Origin: Clostridia bacterium
GTDB taxonomy: Bacteria; Bacillota; Clostridia; Christensenellales; Aristaeellaceae
DNA: 44,364 nucleotides
Reading direction: 5' to 3'
NCBI GenBank assembly: GCA_017470945.1
Contig: JAFUXH010000001.1
Span: 1-44,364, forward strand
Part shown: positions 25,770-34,961 of the stretch, piece by piece
Position numbering within the stretch: position 1 is the stretch's first letter
Layout of the letters: each line of letters opens with the position of its first letter
The notes under the pieces: generated by a model
What the model saw: only the letters and a program-made list of their open reading frames with translations
Databases searched by the model: none
What the model was told of the DNA's origin: nothing
Program-made: the position numbers and the translations under genes

Positions 25770-26924
25770 TCAGATGCCCTCCTTTTTATAGCGGTCGGCC
25801 ATTTGCTCCAGCGTGACGGGCTGGATCAGGTGGCTCTTGCGGTAGCTGCCGAACTGCACCAGCAGCGGGGCGATGGCTTCCATCACGCCGTCCTTCATGC
25901 AGGCGACGATCTTTTCCACGTCGCTGTCGGGGATCTGCCCGGTGATGACGGTATCGATGATGCTGTTCAGGTAATTCCGGGGGTCGAAATTCTTGGGGTT
26001 GGCGGTCATGGCGGCGAAGATCGGCCCGATGGAGGGGCTCTTTTGCAGCGCGGGCTGATCTAAGAACATTTTCAGGATGTTCCTGGTGCAGGCCAGGCGG
26101 ATATCGGTATCCACGTTGATTTTATTGATGCCGCACCTGGCCACGTCCACCAATTGGTTCACGTCGATGCCAAATGCGTTTTCCAGCTTTCCGCCCATTT
26201 CGTTGATCTGCTGCACGTATTCCTGGGGCACGGTGGAGGAGCCATGGCTGACCAGGAAGCCGTGAATGCCCTCGTGCATCATGCATTCCTTGGTGGCGAT
26301 GGCGATTTCCCGGCGGATCACGGTATCCTTGCCCTTGTTGGCCCCATGGCAGGTGCCGTAGCTGATGGCCAGGGCGTCGCAGCCGGTCTTTTTGAAAAAG
26401 TCGATGGCCTGCATGGGGTTCGTGTAGGTACTGGTGGCGGAAAACACGTGATCCTCCACCCCCGCCAGCACGCCCAATTCGCCCTCCACGGTGACGCCGT
26501 AGGGGTGGGCGTACTTCACGACCTCGCGGGTCAAAGCCACGTTATCCTCGTAGGGCAGGCTGCTGCCGTCGATCATGACGGAGGTGTAGCCGCCGTCGAT
26601 GCAGGCCTTCACGCTTTCCAGGCTCTTGCCGTGATCCAGGTGCAGCGCGATGGGCACGGGGCTGTTTTCGCCGCAGGCCTTCACGGCGTCGCCCAGGGCC
26701 TTGGCGCCCTTGCGCTTTTGCTCGATGGTGCCGTGCATGAAATCCTCCGCGCCGCCCATATAGGCGTTGCTGGCCTCGGCGCCCTGCAAAATGGCGCCGG
26801 AGTGCAGCAGCTCGTGAACGCGCACGGCGGCCTCTACCTGGCCGAAGCTGTTCATGTTGAAGGCGCCCTGGCCATAGCGGTAGGTATCGGCGGCCTCCAG
26901 GATCGCTCGCATGGGAACTAACAT
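25770..26924 (-). CDS. Class II ketose-bisphosphate (fructose-bisphosphate-type) aldolase
   Basis: The 384-residue zinc aldolase has LHLDHG (catalytic Asp and zinc-binding His), GTCHGANKG and SHGSSTVP with the other zinc histidines, and KINVDTDIRLA in the substrate-binding region; DPRNYL near the end matches the phosphate-binding arginine of related enzymes. It splits a ketose 1,6-bisphosphate into dihydroxyacetone phosphate and an aldehyde. The ATG at 26924 is chosen (GAGG eight bases upstream) over a GTG nine bases earlier. Unlike the neighbouring PGI-like and TIM-like proteins, its phosphate-binding residues look normal. Confidence 0.9.
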   Translation of the reverse strand: MLVPMRAILEAADTYRYGQGAFNMNSFGQVEAAVRVHELLHSGAILQGAEASNAYMGGAEDFMHGTIEQKRKGAKALGDAVKACGENSPVPIALHLDHGKSLESVKACIDGGYTSVMIDGSSLPYEDNVALTREVVKYAHPYGVTVEGELGVLAGVEDHVFSATSTYTNPMQAIDFFKKTGCDALAISYGTCHGANKGKDTVIRREIAIATKECMMHEGIHGFLVSHGSSTVPQEYVQQINEMGGKLENAFGIDVNQLVDVARCGINKINVDTDIRLACTRNILKMFLDQPALQKSPSIGPIFAAMTANPKNFDPRNYLNSIIDTVITGQIPDSDVEKIVACMKDGVMEAIAPLLVQFGSYRKSHLIQPVTLEQMADRYKKEGI

Positions 26925-26964
26925 GATCTTCACCTCATTTTTCGTGTCGATGGGGGGAAAGGCG

Positions 26965-29415
26965 TCACTGTACGTCGGTTTTGCAGGTGTAGGTGCGTTT
27001 GCCTGGCAGGGCGACGGGCCGCCCGATCAGGGTGATGGGTTTTTCATCGATGATCTCGGCGCTGCTGACGCCCAATTTCAGTTCCGCCGGGCCGGGCTCC
27101 ACGCCGAACACCATATCCTCGTTGTAATAGCCCAGGGCGGAGGCCTGCAAATGGAAGGTGATTTCCTTCCGTTCGCCGGGGTTCAGGCGCACCCGCTGGA
27201 AGGCGGCCAATTGCATATTGGGCCGGATCACGTGGGCCCCGGAGAAGTGATAATACAATTGCACCACCTGGTCGCCCGCAACGCGGCCGGTATTGGTGAC
27301 GGCGCACGTGACGTCGACGCCCCCGTCGGTGGGCATTTGATCGGAGGACAGGGCCATGGGGCTGACGGAGAAGGTGGTATAGCTGAGCCCGTGGCCGAAG
27401 GGGAAGAGGGGCTTGTCGGTATCATCCACATAGCCGCCGGAGAAAATCATGCTGGCGTTTTCATCGCTGCCGCCGGAATAGCCGGCGCCGGTGCGGTGGT
27501 TGTACACGATGGGCAATTGCCCGATGTGGTGGGGCACGGTGAAGGTCAAATGCCCGCCGGGGTTGACCGTGCCATCCAGCACATCGGAAATCACCCGGCC
27601 CGCCTCGGCCCCCGGCATGAAGGCCTGCACCATGGCGGAAGCGTGCTCCTTGGCCCAGGGCAGGGCGAAGATGCCGGGGCCGTAAAGCACCAGCACCACG
27701 GGCTTGCCCACGGCGCACACCTTTTCCAGTAATTGCTGCTGCACCCCGGGCAGGGACAGATGGCTGCGGTCCTTGCCCTCGCCGCCGGTCACGTTGACCC
27801 AGCCGCAGTTGCCGCCCAGGGCCATGATCACCACGTCGCTTTCCTTGGCCGCTTCCACGGCGGCGTCAAAGCCCGAAACATCCTCGCCGATGATATCGCA
27901 GCCCGGCGCATACCGCACCTGGAAGCGATCGCTCAGCACGTCCTTCAGGCTCCGGGAGCCCATCTTCTTCAGCAGCGTGGGCAGATCATCCAGCTTTTTG
28001 CGGTCCTCCTCCGTAAACAAAGCCAGCATGGAGGCGAACATGTTGCTGCCCCGCTTTTTGGTTTTTTCACTGTCCTTGGCCGCCTCGTCGGCGATGCCGT
28101 TGAAGGACACGCTACCGTTATCCGCCGCCCCGGCCTTCATCATTTCGATGTAGGCGGGATAGGTGTAGCCGCTAATGGGGTAGCGCAGGTTGTCGGCGTG
28201 GGGGCCGATGACGGCCAGCTTCGTTCCTTTTTTCAGGGGCAGCACGCCGTCGTTTTTCAGCAGAACGATGGATTTTTCGGCGATCCCGCGGCTGAGGGCG
28301 GCCTTTTTTTCGTTGGTCATGGCAGAGCGCACCCGGTCGACATCCACATAGGGGTGCTCAAACAGGCCGTATTCAAATTTGATGCGCAGGATGCGCCGCA
28401 CCGATTCGTCGATCAGCGCTTCATCCAGTTCGCCGCTGCGCACGTAATCGGGCAGTTGCCGGAAAGCGCCGCCCACGGGGATCTCGGTATCCAGGCCGCC
28501 CTTCTTGGCCAGCAGCCCCGCTTCTTTATAGGTGGAAGCGATGTGGAAATAATTGTACATTTTCATGACGGCGGCGCCGTCGGAGGTGAGCATGCCCTCA
28601 AAGCCCATGGTGTCCCGCAGCAGGGTGCGGGCGATTTTCTTGTTGGCGCCCACGCACATGCCGTCGATTTCGCCGTAATTGGCCATCATGCCGGATACGT
28701 TGGCTTCCTTGTCCGCCGCCTCGAAGGGGGTGGCGAACACCTCGTACAATTCCCGGTCGTTGATGCGGCTGACGGCGCAGTTGAGGCCGCCCTGGCTGTC
28801 GGCATAGCCCAGGAAATGCTTGGCGATGCAGGCGGGGCCGTTTTGCTTGTCGCCCTGCATGCCCCGGATATAGCCGATGCCCATCTGGCTGATCAGGTAG
28901 GGGTCCTCCCCGTAGGTTTCATAGGTGCGGCCCCAGCGGGGATCCCGGGATACGTCGATCACCGGGCTCATGGCGCTGTTGATGCCCACCGCCCGGCTTT
29001 CCTGGCCGATGACGGCGGCCATTTGCTCCGCCAATTCCGGCATCCAGGTGCTGCCCACGTTGATCTGCGCCGGGAACAGGGTGCCCCCCGCCCCGGGATA
29101 GCCGCACAGGTTTTCCGCCTGCAGCGCCACCGGGATGCCCAGCCGGGTTTCTTCCACAAAATAACGCTGCAGCATGTTGCTGATTTCGGCGATCTGCACC
29201 GGGTCCACGATGCCGGCCAGGGAATACTGGGTAAAGCGGCCGTGACCGTTGGGATATTTTTCCCGCAGCAGCTCCAGGCTGACCTGCCCATCCTGCATAA
29301 AGCCGGCCGGCAGATCGCCGCACAGCTGGGCGGCTTTTTCCTCCAGCGTCATACGGGAGAGCAAATCCTCCACCCGCTTTTCCACCGGCTGATGAGGATC
29401 CTTGTACAGCTCCAT
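26965..29415 (-). CDS. Glycoside hydrolase family 3 (beta-glucosidase/xylosidase-like)
   Basis: The 816-residue protein has the GH3 layout: N-terminal barrel with RDPRWGRTYETYGEDPYL and KHFLGY, the nucleophile aspartate D279 (LTSDGAA), a second alpha/beta domain (VLLKNDGVLPL, AVIGPHAD) and a C-terminal fibronectin-III-like domain (FPFGHGLSYTTF). There is no signal peptide, so it acts in the cytoplasm on imported oligosaccharides or glycosides. Substrate specificity cannot be read from sequence. It is the first gene of the minus-strand operon, with the promoter at 29455-29483. ATG 29415 is used; a GTG at 29421 is an alternative start closer to the binding site. Confidence 0.93.
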   Translation of the reverse strand: MELYKDPHQPVEKRVEDLLSRMTLEEKAAQLCGDLPAGFMQDGQVSLELLREKYPNGHGRFTQYSLAGIVDPVQIAEISNMLQRYFVEETRLGIPVALQAENLCGYPGAGGTLFPAQINVGSTWMPELAEQMAAVIGQESRAVGINSAMSPVIDVSRDPRWGRTYETYGEDPYLISQMGIGYIRGMQGDKQNGPACIAKHFLGYADSQGGLNCAVSRINDRELYEVFATPFEAADKEANVSGMMANYGEIDGMCVGANKKIARTLLRDTMGFEGMLTSDGAAVMKMYNYFHIASTYKEAGLLAKKGGLDTEIPVGGAFRQLPDYVRSGELDEALIDESVRRILRIKFEYGLFEHPYVDVDRVRSAMTNEKKAALSRGIAEKSIVLLKNDGVLPLKKGTKLAVIGPHADNLRYPISGYTYPAYIEMMKAGAADNGSVSFNGIADEAAKDSEKTKKRGSNMFASMLALFTEEDRKKLDDLPTLLKKMGSRSLKDVLSDRFQVRYAPGCDIIGEDVSGFDAAVEAAKESDVVIMALGGNCGWVNVTGGEGKDRSHLSLPGVQQQLLEKVCAVGKPVVLVLYGPGIFALPWAKEHASAMVQAFMPGAEAGRVISDVLDGTVNPGGHLTFTVPHHIGQLPIVYNHRTGAGYSGGSDENASMIFSGGYVDDTDKPLFPFGHGLSYTTFSVSPMALSSDQMPTDGGVDVTCAVTNTGRVAGDQVVQLYYHFSGAHVIRPNMQLAAFQRVRLNPGERKEITFHLQASALGYYNEDMVFGVEPGPAELKLGVSSAEIIDEKPITLIGRPVALPGKRTYTCKTDVQ

Positions 29416-29439
29416 GGGCACCCACGCTCCTTTAAATTC

Positions 29440-29454
29440 GTTAATTCATTTAAC
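29440..29454. promoter_or_regulatory. Palindrome at the start site of the GH3 operon
   Basis: GTTAATTCATTTAAC is a 5-base inverted repeat (GTTAA/TTAAC) overlapping the predicted transcription start of the GH3 operon. It is a candidate operator for the ROK regulator encoded at 38023-39258. Confidence 0.55.
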
Positions 29455-29483
29455 AAAATATCAGATTTTCCCCTTTCTGTCAA
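29455..29483 (-). promoter_or_regulatory. Near-consensus promoter of the GH3/glycolysis operon
   Basis: On the minus strand TTGACA (29478-29483), exactly 17 bases, TATTTT (29455-29460). Confidence 0.85.
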
Positions 29484-29494
29484 TATATTTTTCC

Positions 29495-29513
29495 CCATAT
29501 ATTGAAAATATGG
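29495..29513. promoter_or_regulatory. Central palindrome between divergent promoters
   Basis: CCATAT (29495-29500) and ATATGG (29508-29513) form a 6-base inverted repeat with a 7-base centre. It lies upstream of both -35 elements, a place suited to an activator; it is AT-rich and could be chance. Confidence 0.4.
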
Positions 29514-29535
29514 TAAATTTTTTTCTGAAAAGCTG

Positions 29536-29564
29536 TTGACAGGCAGCGGATGTTCTGGTATTAT
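29536..29564 (+). promoter_or_regulatory. Near-consensus promoter of the DUF4838/ABC operon
   Basis: TTGACA (29536-29541), exactly 17 bases, TATTAT (29559-29564). Confidence 0.88.
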
Positions 29565-29574
29565 TTAAATCGAT

Positions 29575-29588
29575 AAATTAATTAATTT
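29575..29588. promoter_or_regulatory. Palindrome at the start of the DUF4838/ABC operon
   Basis: AAATTAATTAATTT is a perfect 14-base palindrome just after the predicted start site. It mirrors the palindrome at the opposite promoter, though the sequences are only loosely alike (both centred on TTAAT). Candidate operator. Confidence 0.55.
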
Positions 29589-29659
29589 GCTTTTCGACCG
29601 TTTTCCTTCATCACCCGAACTGCTGAAATGACGTGAAACACCACCGAGGGGGAAACGCC

Positions 29660-31510
29660 GTGACGGGAACCGACGCCCGGGAGATCCTATCCTTCGCCCA
29701 ATCGGAGATCCGGCGATACCTGGCCCTGGCGGGGCTGAACGATTGCCCGCCCATCCAGGCGGACTCCGACGACGAGGCCCATGACGCCTATACCATTCGG
29801 GGCGGGCCCGACGGCATCGCCCTCCACGGCAGCAATCCCCGCAGCGCGCTGATCGGCGCGTACGCGTATTTAAAGGAAATCGGCTTTGCCTTTTTCGCGC
29901 CGGGCGACGATCACACCCGCATCCCCCGCCTGACCGACAAACGGCAATTGACCGTGCCGCCCATCGCCCGCCGGGCGGAAAACGCCTTCCGGGGCGTGTG
30001 CATCGAAGGGGCCACCAGCGTGGAGCACGTGCTTTCCTACGTCGATTGGCTGCCCAAGGCGGGCATGAACCTATGCTTTCTGCAATTTTTCCGGCCCGAC
30101 GTATTTTTTGAGCGCTGGTACGCCCACGAAAACAACCCCGCCCTTCCGCCGCGCGGGCTGACCGAGGAAGAAAAGGCCGCCTGCGACCGCACGGTGACCC
30201 AGGCGATCCGGCAGCGGGGCTTGCTGCTGCACCGGGCGGGCCACGGCTGGACGGCCCGGACGCTGGGCTATCCCGGCAACGGCTGGCAGCCGGCGAAGGA
30301 GCCCACGGACGAAAAGTTCCGCAGCCGCCTGGCCCTGTATCAGGGAAAGCGGCAGCTGTATCAGGGCGTGCCCGCCAACACCAACCTGTGCTACGCCCGG
30401 GAAGACGTGCGGCAGGCGCTGATCCGGGAAGTGGTCGCCTACGCCCGGGCCCACCCCGAGGCCGACGCCCTGCATTTCTGGCTGGCCGACACATACAATA
30501 ACCTGTGCGAGTGCGAGGCGTGCCGGAAAACCACCCTGTCCGACCAGTATGTGAGCATCCTGAACCGCCTGGACGAGGCGCTGACCCGGGAGGGGCTGCC
30601 CACCCGCATCGTGTTCCTGCTGTATCAGGAATTGCTGTATCCCCCGGAGCGGGAGCGCATCCACCGCCCCGACCGGTTCCTGATGATGTTCGCCCCCATT
30701 TCCCGCACCTTTGAAACGCCTTACCCCGCCGCGCTGCCCGAAGGCCCCCTGCCCCCGTACCGGCGAAACGGCATGACCCTGCCCCTGGGGCTTGCGGACA
30801 ACCTGCGGTTCTACGCCGCCTGGCGGCGCGTATTCCCCGGCGAATGCTTCATTTACGATTACCACCTGGGCCGGGCCCATTACGGAGACCCCGGGTATAT
30901 GAAGATCGCCCGCACCCTGAGCGCGGATCTGCAAACGCTCAGGCCCCTGGGCTTCATGGGCATGGTGGCCTGCCAGGAATTGCGGGTGAACCTCCCCAAC
31001 GCCCTGCCGATTTACCTGATGGGCCGCCAGCTGTGGGGCGACGAAACGCCCTTTGACGGCATCTGCCGGGATTACTTTACCGGCCTGTACGGCCATCACG
31101 CCGCCCTGGCGGAGGATTATTTCCGGCAGGTTTCCGCCCTGTGCGACACCGATTACGCCAACGCCAACGGCCCCCGGCTGCGCCCCGATCTAACGGAAAG
31201 GTACCGAGAAATCGCCCGCCTGTCCCGGGAGACGGAGCAAAAGGCGCCGTCGGAAGGCGATCCCATCCTTGCGCGGTTCCAAAGCGTTTTGCGGCAAAAC
31301 GCCGCTTACGCCGACGCCGTGGCGGCGCTGACGGCAGGAAATGAAACAGCCGAGCAAGCCGCCTGCGACCAGTTCCTTCACATCATCCGGGACAGGGAAA
31401 AAACCTGGCCCGAGGATTACGACGTATACCGGGCCGTGGAGGTAACGAGCCGGTATACGGGCCTGACCCCCACCCCCCAACCGACCGAAGAAAGAGATGT
31501 GAGCGTATGA
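29660..31510 (+). CDS. DUF4838 domain-containing glycosidase-like protein
   Basis: The 616-residue protein has an N-terminal domain like that preceding the catalytic barrel of GH67/GH20 enzymes (ALHGSNPRSALIGAYAYLKEIG, about residues 50-80). A barrel-like region follows with HFWLADTYNNLCECEAC and the DUF4838 segment (FLMMFAPISRTFETPYP, later CFIYDYHLGRAHYGDPGY). The family's activity is not established; it is probably a glycoside hydrolase. There is no signal peptide. The GTG at 29660 is chosen because GAGGGGG lies seven bases upstream; a GTG at 29633 has no binding site. Its stop overlaps the next gene by four bases. Confidence 0.75.
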   Translation: MTGTDAREILSFAQSEIRRYLALAGLNDCPPIQADSDDEAHDAYTIRGGPDGIALHGSNPRSALIGAYAYLKEIGFAFFAPGDDHTRIPRLTDKRQLTVPPIARRAENAFRGVCIEGATSVEHVLSYVDWLPKAGMNLCFLQFFRPDVFFERWYAHENNPALPPRGLTEEEKAACDRTVTQAIRQRGLLLHRAGHGWTARTLGYPGNGWQPAKEPTDEKFRSRLALYQGKRQLYQGVPANTNLCYAREDVRQALIREVVAYARAHPEADALHFWLADTYNNLCECEACRKTTLSDQYVSILNRLDEALTREGLPTRIVFLLYQELLYPPERERIHRPDRFLMMFAPISRTFETPYPAALPEGPLPPYRRNGMTLPLGLADNLRFYAAWRRVFPGECFIYDYHLGRAHYGDPGYMKIARTLSADLQTLRPLGFMGMVACQELRVNLPNALPIYLMGRQLWGDETPFDGICRDYFTGLYGHHAALAEDYFRQVSALCDTDYANANGPRLRPDLTERYREIARLSRETEQKAPSEGDPILARFQSVLRQNAAYADAVAALTAGNETAEQAACDQFLHIIRDREKTWPEDYDVYRAVEVTSRYTGLTPTPQPTEERDVSV

Positions 31511-32445
31511 GTCAAAAAGCCATCAAGGTGAAACGGAACCCCATCCAGCAGAAGAACTGGGTGAAGCTGAACCTGTGGTGCTGGGCTTTCGTTTCCCTGA
31601 CGCTGATCTTCTACGTGCTGTTCCAGGGCTACCCGATCCTGTGCTCGGTGTACTACTCCCTGTTCAACTGGAGCGGCATGACCAGCAGCATGACCTACGT
31701 GGGGCTGGATAACTACAAAAACCTGCTGAACGATTCCCTGTTCTGGGGCGCGTTCAAAAACAGCTTCCGCTACATGATCATGGTGGTGCCGCTGGAAGTG
31801 ATCATTTCCCTGTTCTTCGCCTACCTGCTCAACGACGAAAAGCTGAAATGCCGCACGGCCTACCGCGTGTCGCTGTTCGTGCCGGTGGTGGTCACGGCGT
31901 CCATCGTGGGTATCGTGATGGTGTTCATCTGGTCCTCCAACGGCATCATCAACAACATCCTGACCAAGCTGCATTTCATCGATAAAAACATCAACTGGCT
32001 GGGCAACGCCACCTACGCCATGAAAACGGTGGTCATCGTATCGGTGTGGAAGGATATGGGCACCTACATGATCTACTGGCTGGCCGCCCTGCAGGGCGTG
32101 CCCAACGACGTCATGGAGGCCGCCAGCGTGGATGGCGCCACCCGCACCCGCACCTTCTTCAGCGTCGTGGTGCCCATCATCGCCCCCACCGCCGGCATCA
32201 TTCTGATCCTGTGCACCATCAATTCCCTGAAGGCCTTCGACCTGATCCAGACCCTGACGGGCGGCGGCCCCTTCTACGCCACCGACGTGATCGCCACGTT
32301 CGTATACCGCACGGCGTTCACATCCGATATGGGCCTGCCCCGGTTCGGCTACGCGTCGGCCGCCGCCACCATGTTCGGCGTGGTGGTCATCATCATCGGC
32401 GCGGTGCTGAACGCCCTCAAGGGCAGATTGCAGAAAATGCAGTAA
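31507..32445 (+). CDS. ABC sugar transporter permease, MalF-type
   Basis: The 312-residue inner-membrane protein has about six transmembrane helices and the permease-ATPase coupling loop EAASVDGATRTRTFFSVVVP near residue 200. With the next permease it forms the channel of a CUT1-type (oligosaccharide/glycoside) importer. No ATPase gene lies in the operon, so a shared MsmX-like ATPase encoded elsewhere is presumably used, as is common in Firmicutes. The ATG overlaps the end of the DUF4838 gene (ATGA). Confidence 0.95.
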   Translation: MSQKAIKVKRNPIQQKNWVKLNLWCWAFVSLTLIFYVLFQGYPILCSVYYSLFNWSGMTSSMTYVGLDNYKNLLNDSLFWGAFKNSFRYMIMVVPLEVIISLFFAYLLNDEKLKCRTAYRVSLFVPVVVTASIVGIVMVFIWSSNGIINNILTKLHFIDKNINWLGNATYAMKTVVIVSVWKDMGTYMIYWLAALQGVPNDVMEAASVDGATRTRTFFSVVVPIIAPTAGIILILCTINSLKAFDLIQTLTGGGPFYATDVIATFVYRTAFTSDMGLPRFGYASAAATMFGVVVIIIGAVLNALKGRLQKMQ

Positions 32446-32463
32446 GAAAGGAGGAAACGTATT

Positions 32464-33327
32464 ATGGTAGCCGATCGTCCCATCGCCAAGAAGCGCATGA
32501 AAGCCATCCCCATCAGCCGCGTGCTGACCCATGCGGTGCTGATCCTGTTTTCCATCGTTTTCCTGTATCCCATCGTGTGGACCATCATTTCCTCCTTCAA
32601 GCCCCAGGCGGATTTCTTCAAGGAGCAATTGGCGCTGATCCCCTCCTCGATGACCTTTGAAAACTACGTTCGGGTATGGGGCCGCGCCAACTTCGCCGTG
32701 TATTTCCTCAATTCCGTCGTCGTAACGGTGTTTTCCGTGCTGCTGGTGCTGATCATGACCAACATGGCGGGCTACGTGCTGGGCCGCTACAAATTCGTGG
32801 GCCGCAGCGCGCTGATGGGCATTTTCCTGTCCTCCATCTGCATCCCGCTGGTATCCACCCTGATCCCGGTGTATCAGATCGTGAAGGGGGCCGGGCTGCT
32901 GGGCACCCGGCTGGGCCTGATCCTCTCCGGCGCGGGCGGCGCCCACGTGGTGTTCCTGCTGCTGTTCTCCAGCTACTATTCCACCGTGCCCAACGAATTG
33001 GAGGAGGCGGCCAAGATCGACGGCTGCGGCTTCATGCGCACCTTCGTCAACGTGATGATGCCCCTGTCCTCCCCCATTTCCACCACGGTGATCATCATGG
33101 AATCCCTGTGGACGTGGAACGCCTTCCAGCTGCCCCTGATCCTGACCCTGAACAACCCCGCCGCCCGTACCCTGGCCGTTGGTCTGTACGCCTTCAAGGG
33201 TGAAAACACCGTGGACTGGACCGGCATCTGCGCCGGCGGCGCCATCGCCATGGTGCCCATCATCATCGTGTTCATCGCCTTCCAGAAGTTCTTCATCAAC
33301 GGCATGGCCGGCGCCGTTAAGGGATGA
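32464..33327 (+). CDS. ABC sugar transporter permease, MalG-type
   Basis: The 287-residue second permease has about six helices and the coupling loop EAAKIDGCGFMRTFVNVMMP near residue 180. Its ATG follows AGGAGG by nine bases, 18 bases after the first permease. It is the CUT1 partner subunit (COG0395 type). Confidence 0.95.
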   Translation: MVADRPIAKKRMKAIPISRVLTHAVLILFSIVFLYPIVWTIISSFKPQADFFKEQLALIPSSMTFENYVRVWGRANFAVYFLNSVVVTVFSVLLVLIMTNMAGYVLGRYKFVGRSALMGIFLSSICIPLVSTLIPVYQIVKGAGLLGTRLGLILSGAGGAHVVFLLLFSSYYSTVPNELEEAAKIDGCGFMRTFVNVMMPLSSPISTTVIIMESLWTWNAFQLPLILTLNNPAARTLAVGLYAFKGENTVDWTGICAGGAIAMVPIIIVFIAFQKFFINGMAGAVKG

Positions 33328-33366
33328 GCCGCCGATTGTCGCCTGTGGCGACATTAAATCGGCGGC
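33328..33366 (+). promoter_or_regulatory. Strong hairpin directly after the permease stop codon
   Basis: GCCGCCGAT (33328-33336) pairs with ATCGGCGGC (33358-33366), enclosing TGTCGCC/GGCGACA (33337-33343, 33347-33353). No T-tract follows, so it is more likely a processing or mRNA-protecting stem than a terminator. Two smaller hairpins follow (33390-33406 and 33500-33517) before the binding-protein gene. Confidence 0.7.
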
Positions 33367-33542
33367 GAATTCAGCCGAAAGGGAGCAAGCTCCCCATGAA
33401 GGGGAGTTGCGACCATTGAGGCTGCGGGAGGACCTCGGACAGCCGCCTGCTGCGTATGAACCGCCGATCGTCACTCTCCACCCCATTCCCACGTTTCTAT
33501 GAGCACCCTGATGCTCAGAATATAATTAAAGGAGGAAACCCC

Positions 33543-34961
33543 ATGAAGAAATTATCCCGGATGATCCTGGCAGCGCTGATGGCGACCATGATGCTGATCA
33601 GCTGCATGAGCTTCGCCGCTGCGGAAGAACCCATCACCCTGCGGGTGTACGACTGGTCCGACTCGACCCGGGCCTACCGCGACAAGTTCCATGAAGAATT
33701 CATGGCCAACAACCCCGATATCATCATCGAATATACCCAGCTGACCATCGACCAGTTCAACAGCACCGTGGTGCAGGCCATTATCGACGGCACCGGCCCC
33801 GACCTGTTCCCCGTGCCCACCACATTGAACCTGACCACCGCCGTGAACGAGGGCTGGTTCCTGCCCCTGGAGGACTATCTGCCCCAGGAATTCCTGGACA
33901 CCTTCCTGGAAGGCACCCTGGCCGAGGGCGTGCAGCGCAAGAACGGTGTGCTCTACACCCTGCCCGAATCCGGCTCCCTGAGCAACTCCATGTTCTTCTA
34001 CAACAAGGATATCCTGGCTGAGGCGAACGTGGAAGTGCCCAAAACCTTCGAGGATTTCCGCGCCGCCTGCAAGACCATCACCGAAAAGGGCGCGGGCCAG
34101 TACTACGGCCTCATCGAGGGCGGCAACCAGGGCAACCGCTGCGATATCCTGCTGCGGGCGCTGATCCAGGCCGCCGGCGGCAAGATCTCCATCAACAGCC
34201 GGGCCTTGACCGTGAACGGCAAGGTGCCCTATGACACCGAAGAAGTGAAGGCCGCCGTGGAATTGCTCCAGGGCATCGTGGAGGATGGCAGCCTGTACCC
34301 CGACACCGCCTCCATCTCCGCCCCCGAAGCCCGCGAGCTGTTCGCCCAGGGCAAGGCCGCGTTCCTGTGCCAGGGCCTGTGGTGCATCGGCACCTGGGCC
34401 AACGATCACCCCGAGCTCAACTACGGCGTCATGACCGTGCCCAAGGGCGCCGATAACGGCTACACCGCCAACGTGGAAAGCATCCCGTGGATGGGCATCT
34501 ACGCCAAGTCCGCCCACCCCGAAGCCGCCGCCCGCTACCTGCAGGCCCTCTACGACACCGAAACCTACCACTACCAGGCCGACGTGGTGAAGTCCGGCTC
34601 CTACGTGTCCGTCATCAAGGGCGTCAATGAAGCCAACATGGTGGATCCCGTCATGAAGGAATATTACGAAGCCGCTTCCCAGTGCATCGACATTCCCATC
34701 GCCACCAGCCGGGACGTGAAATTCTATGATTTCTACTCCACGGTGGTCAGCGCCACCCCCTCCCTGGCCAGCATCGCCCAGGGCATCCTGAGCCAGGCCA
34801 TCGATTCCCCCATGGATTACCTGACCATGCTGACCAACGCTGAAACCGCCGCCTGGCAGGCCGCCTGCCAGCAGGTGGGCGTCGATTTCGCCGAGCTGGA
34901 ATTCAGCAACTGGGTCGCCGGCCAGCCCTACACCGACGCCGATTACGCCGCACTGCAATAA
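33543..34961 (+). CDS. ABC transporter sugar-binding protein
   Basis: The 472-residue extracellular binding protein has a basic, hydrophobic signal sequence. A lipobox-like LISC (Cys21) would make it a lipoprotein, but an AAAEE signal-peptidase-I site follows ten residues later; both are possible. The mature part begins TLRVYDWSD and has the CUT1 binding-protein pattern (GTGPDLFPVPTT, GWFLPLEDYLP, LYTLPESG, FFYNKDIL). It captures the sugar for the two permeases. A 215-base structured gap separates it from the permeases, which may allow higher expression. Confidence 0.93.
   Translation: MKKLSRMILAALMATMMLISCMSFAAAEEPITLRVYDWSDSTRAYRDKFHEEFMANNPDIIIEYTQLTIDQFNSTVVQAIIDGTGPDLFPVPTTLNLTTAVNEGWFLPLEDYLPQEFLDTFLEGTLAEGVQRKNGVLYTLPESGSLSNSMFFYNKDILAEANVEVPKTFEDFRAACKTITEKGAGQYYGLIEGGNQGNRCDILLRALIQAAGGKISINSRALTVNGKVPYDTEEVKAAVELLQGIVEDGSLYPDTASISAPEARELFAQGKAAFLCQGLWCIGTWANDHPELNYGVMTVPKGADNGYTANVESIPWMGIYAKSAHPEAAARYLQALYDTETYHYQADVVKSGSYVSVIKGVNEANMVDPVMKEYYEAASQCIDIPIATSRDVKFYDFYSTVVSATPSLASIAQGILSQAIDSPMDYLTMLTNAETAAWQAACQQVGVDFAELEFSNWVAGQPYTDADYAALQ

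Noticed and set aside
20143..29415. A complete sulfoglycolysis (sulfo-EMP) gene set
   Set aside because: Transporter and isomerase changes are suggestive, but no recognised sulfoquinovosidase, sulfolactaldehyde reductase or dehydrogenase is visible, so it is kept only as a hypothesis.
33521..33526. TATAAT just upstream of the binding-protein gene as a separate promoter
   Set aside because: No -35 element at proper spacing, and transcription would start inside the ribosome binding site.
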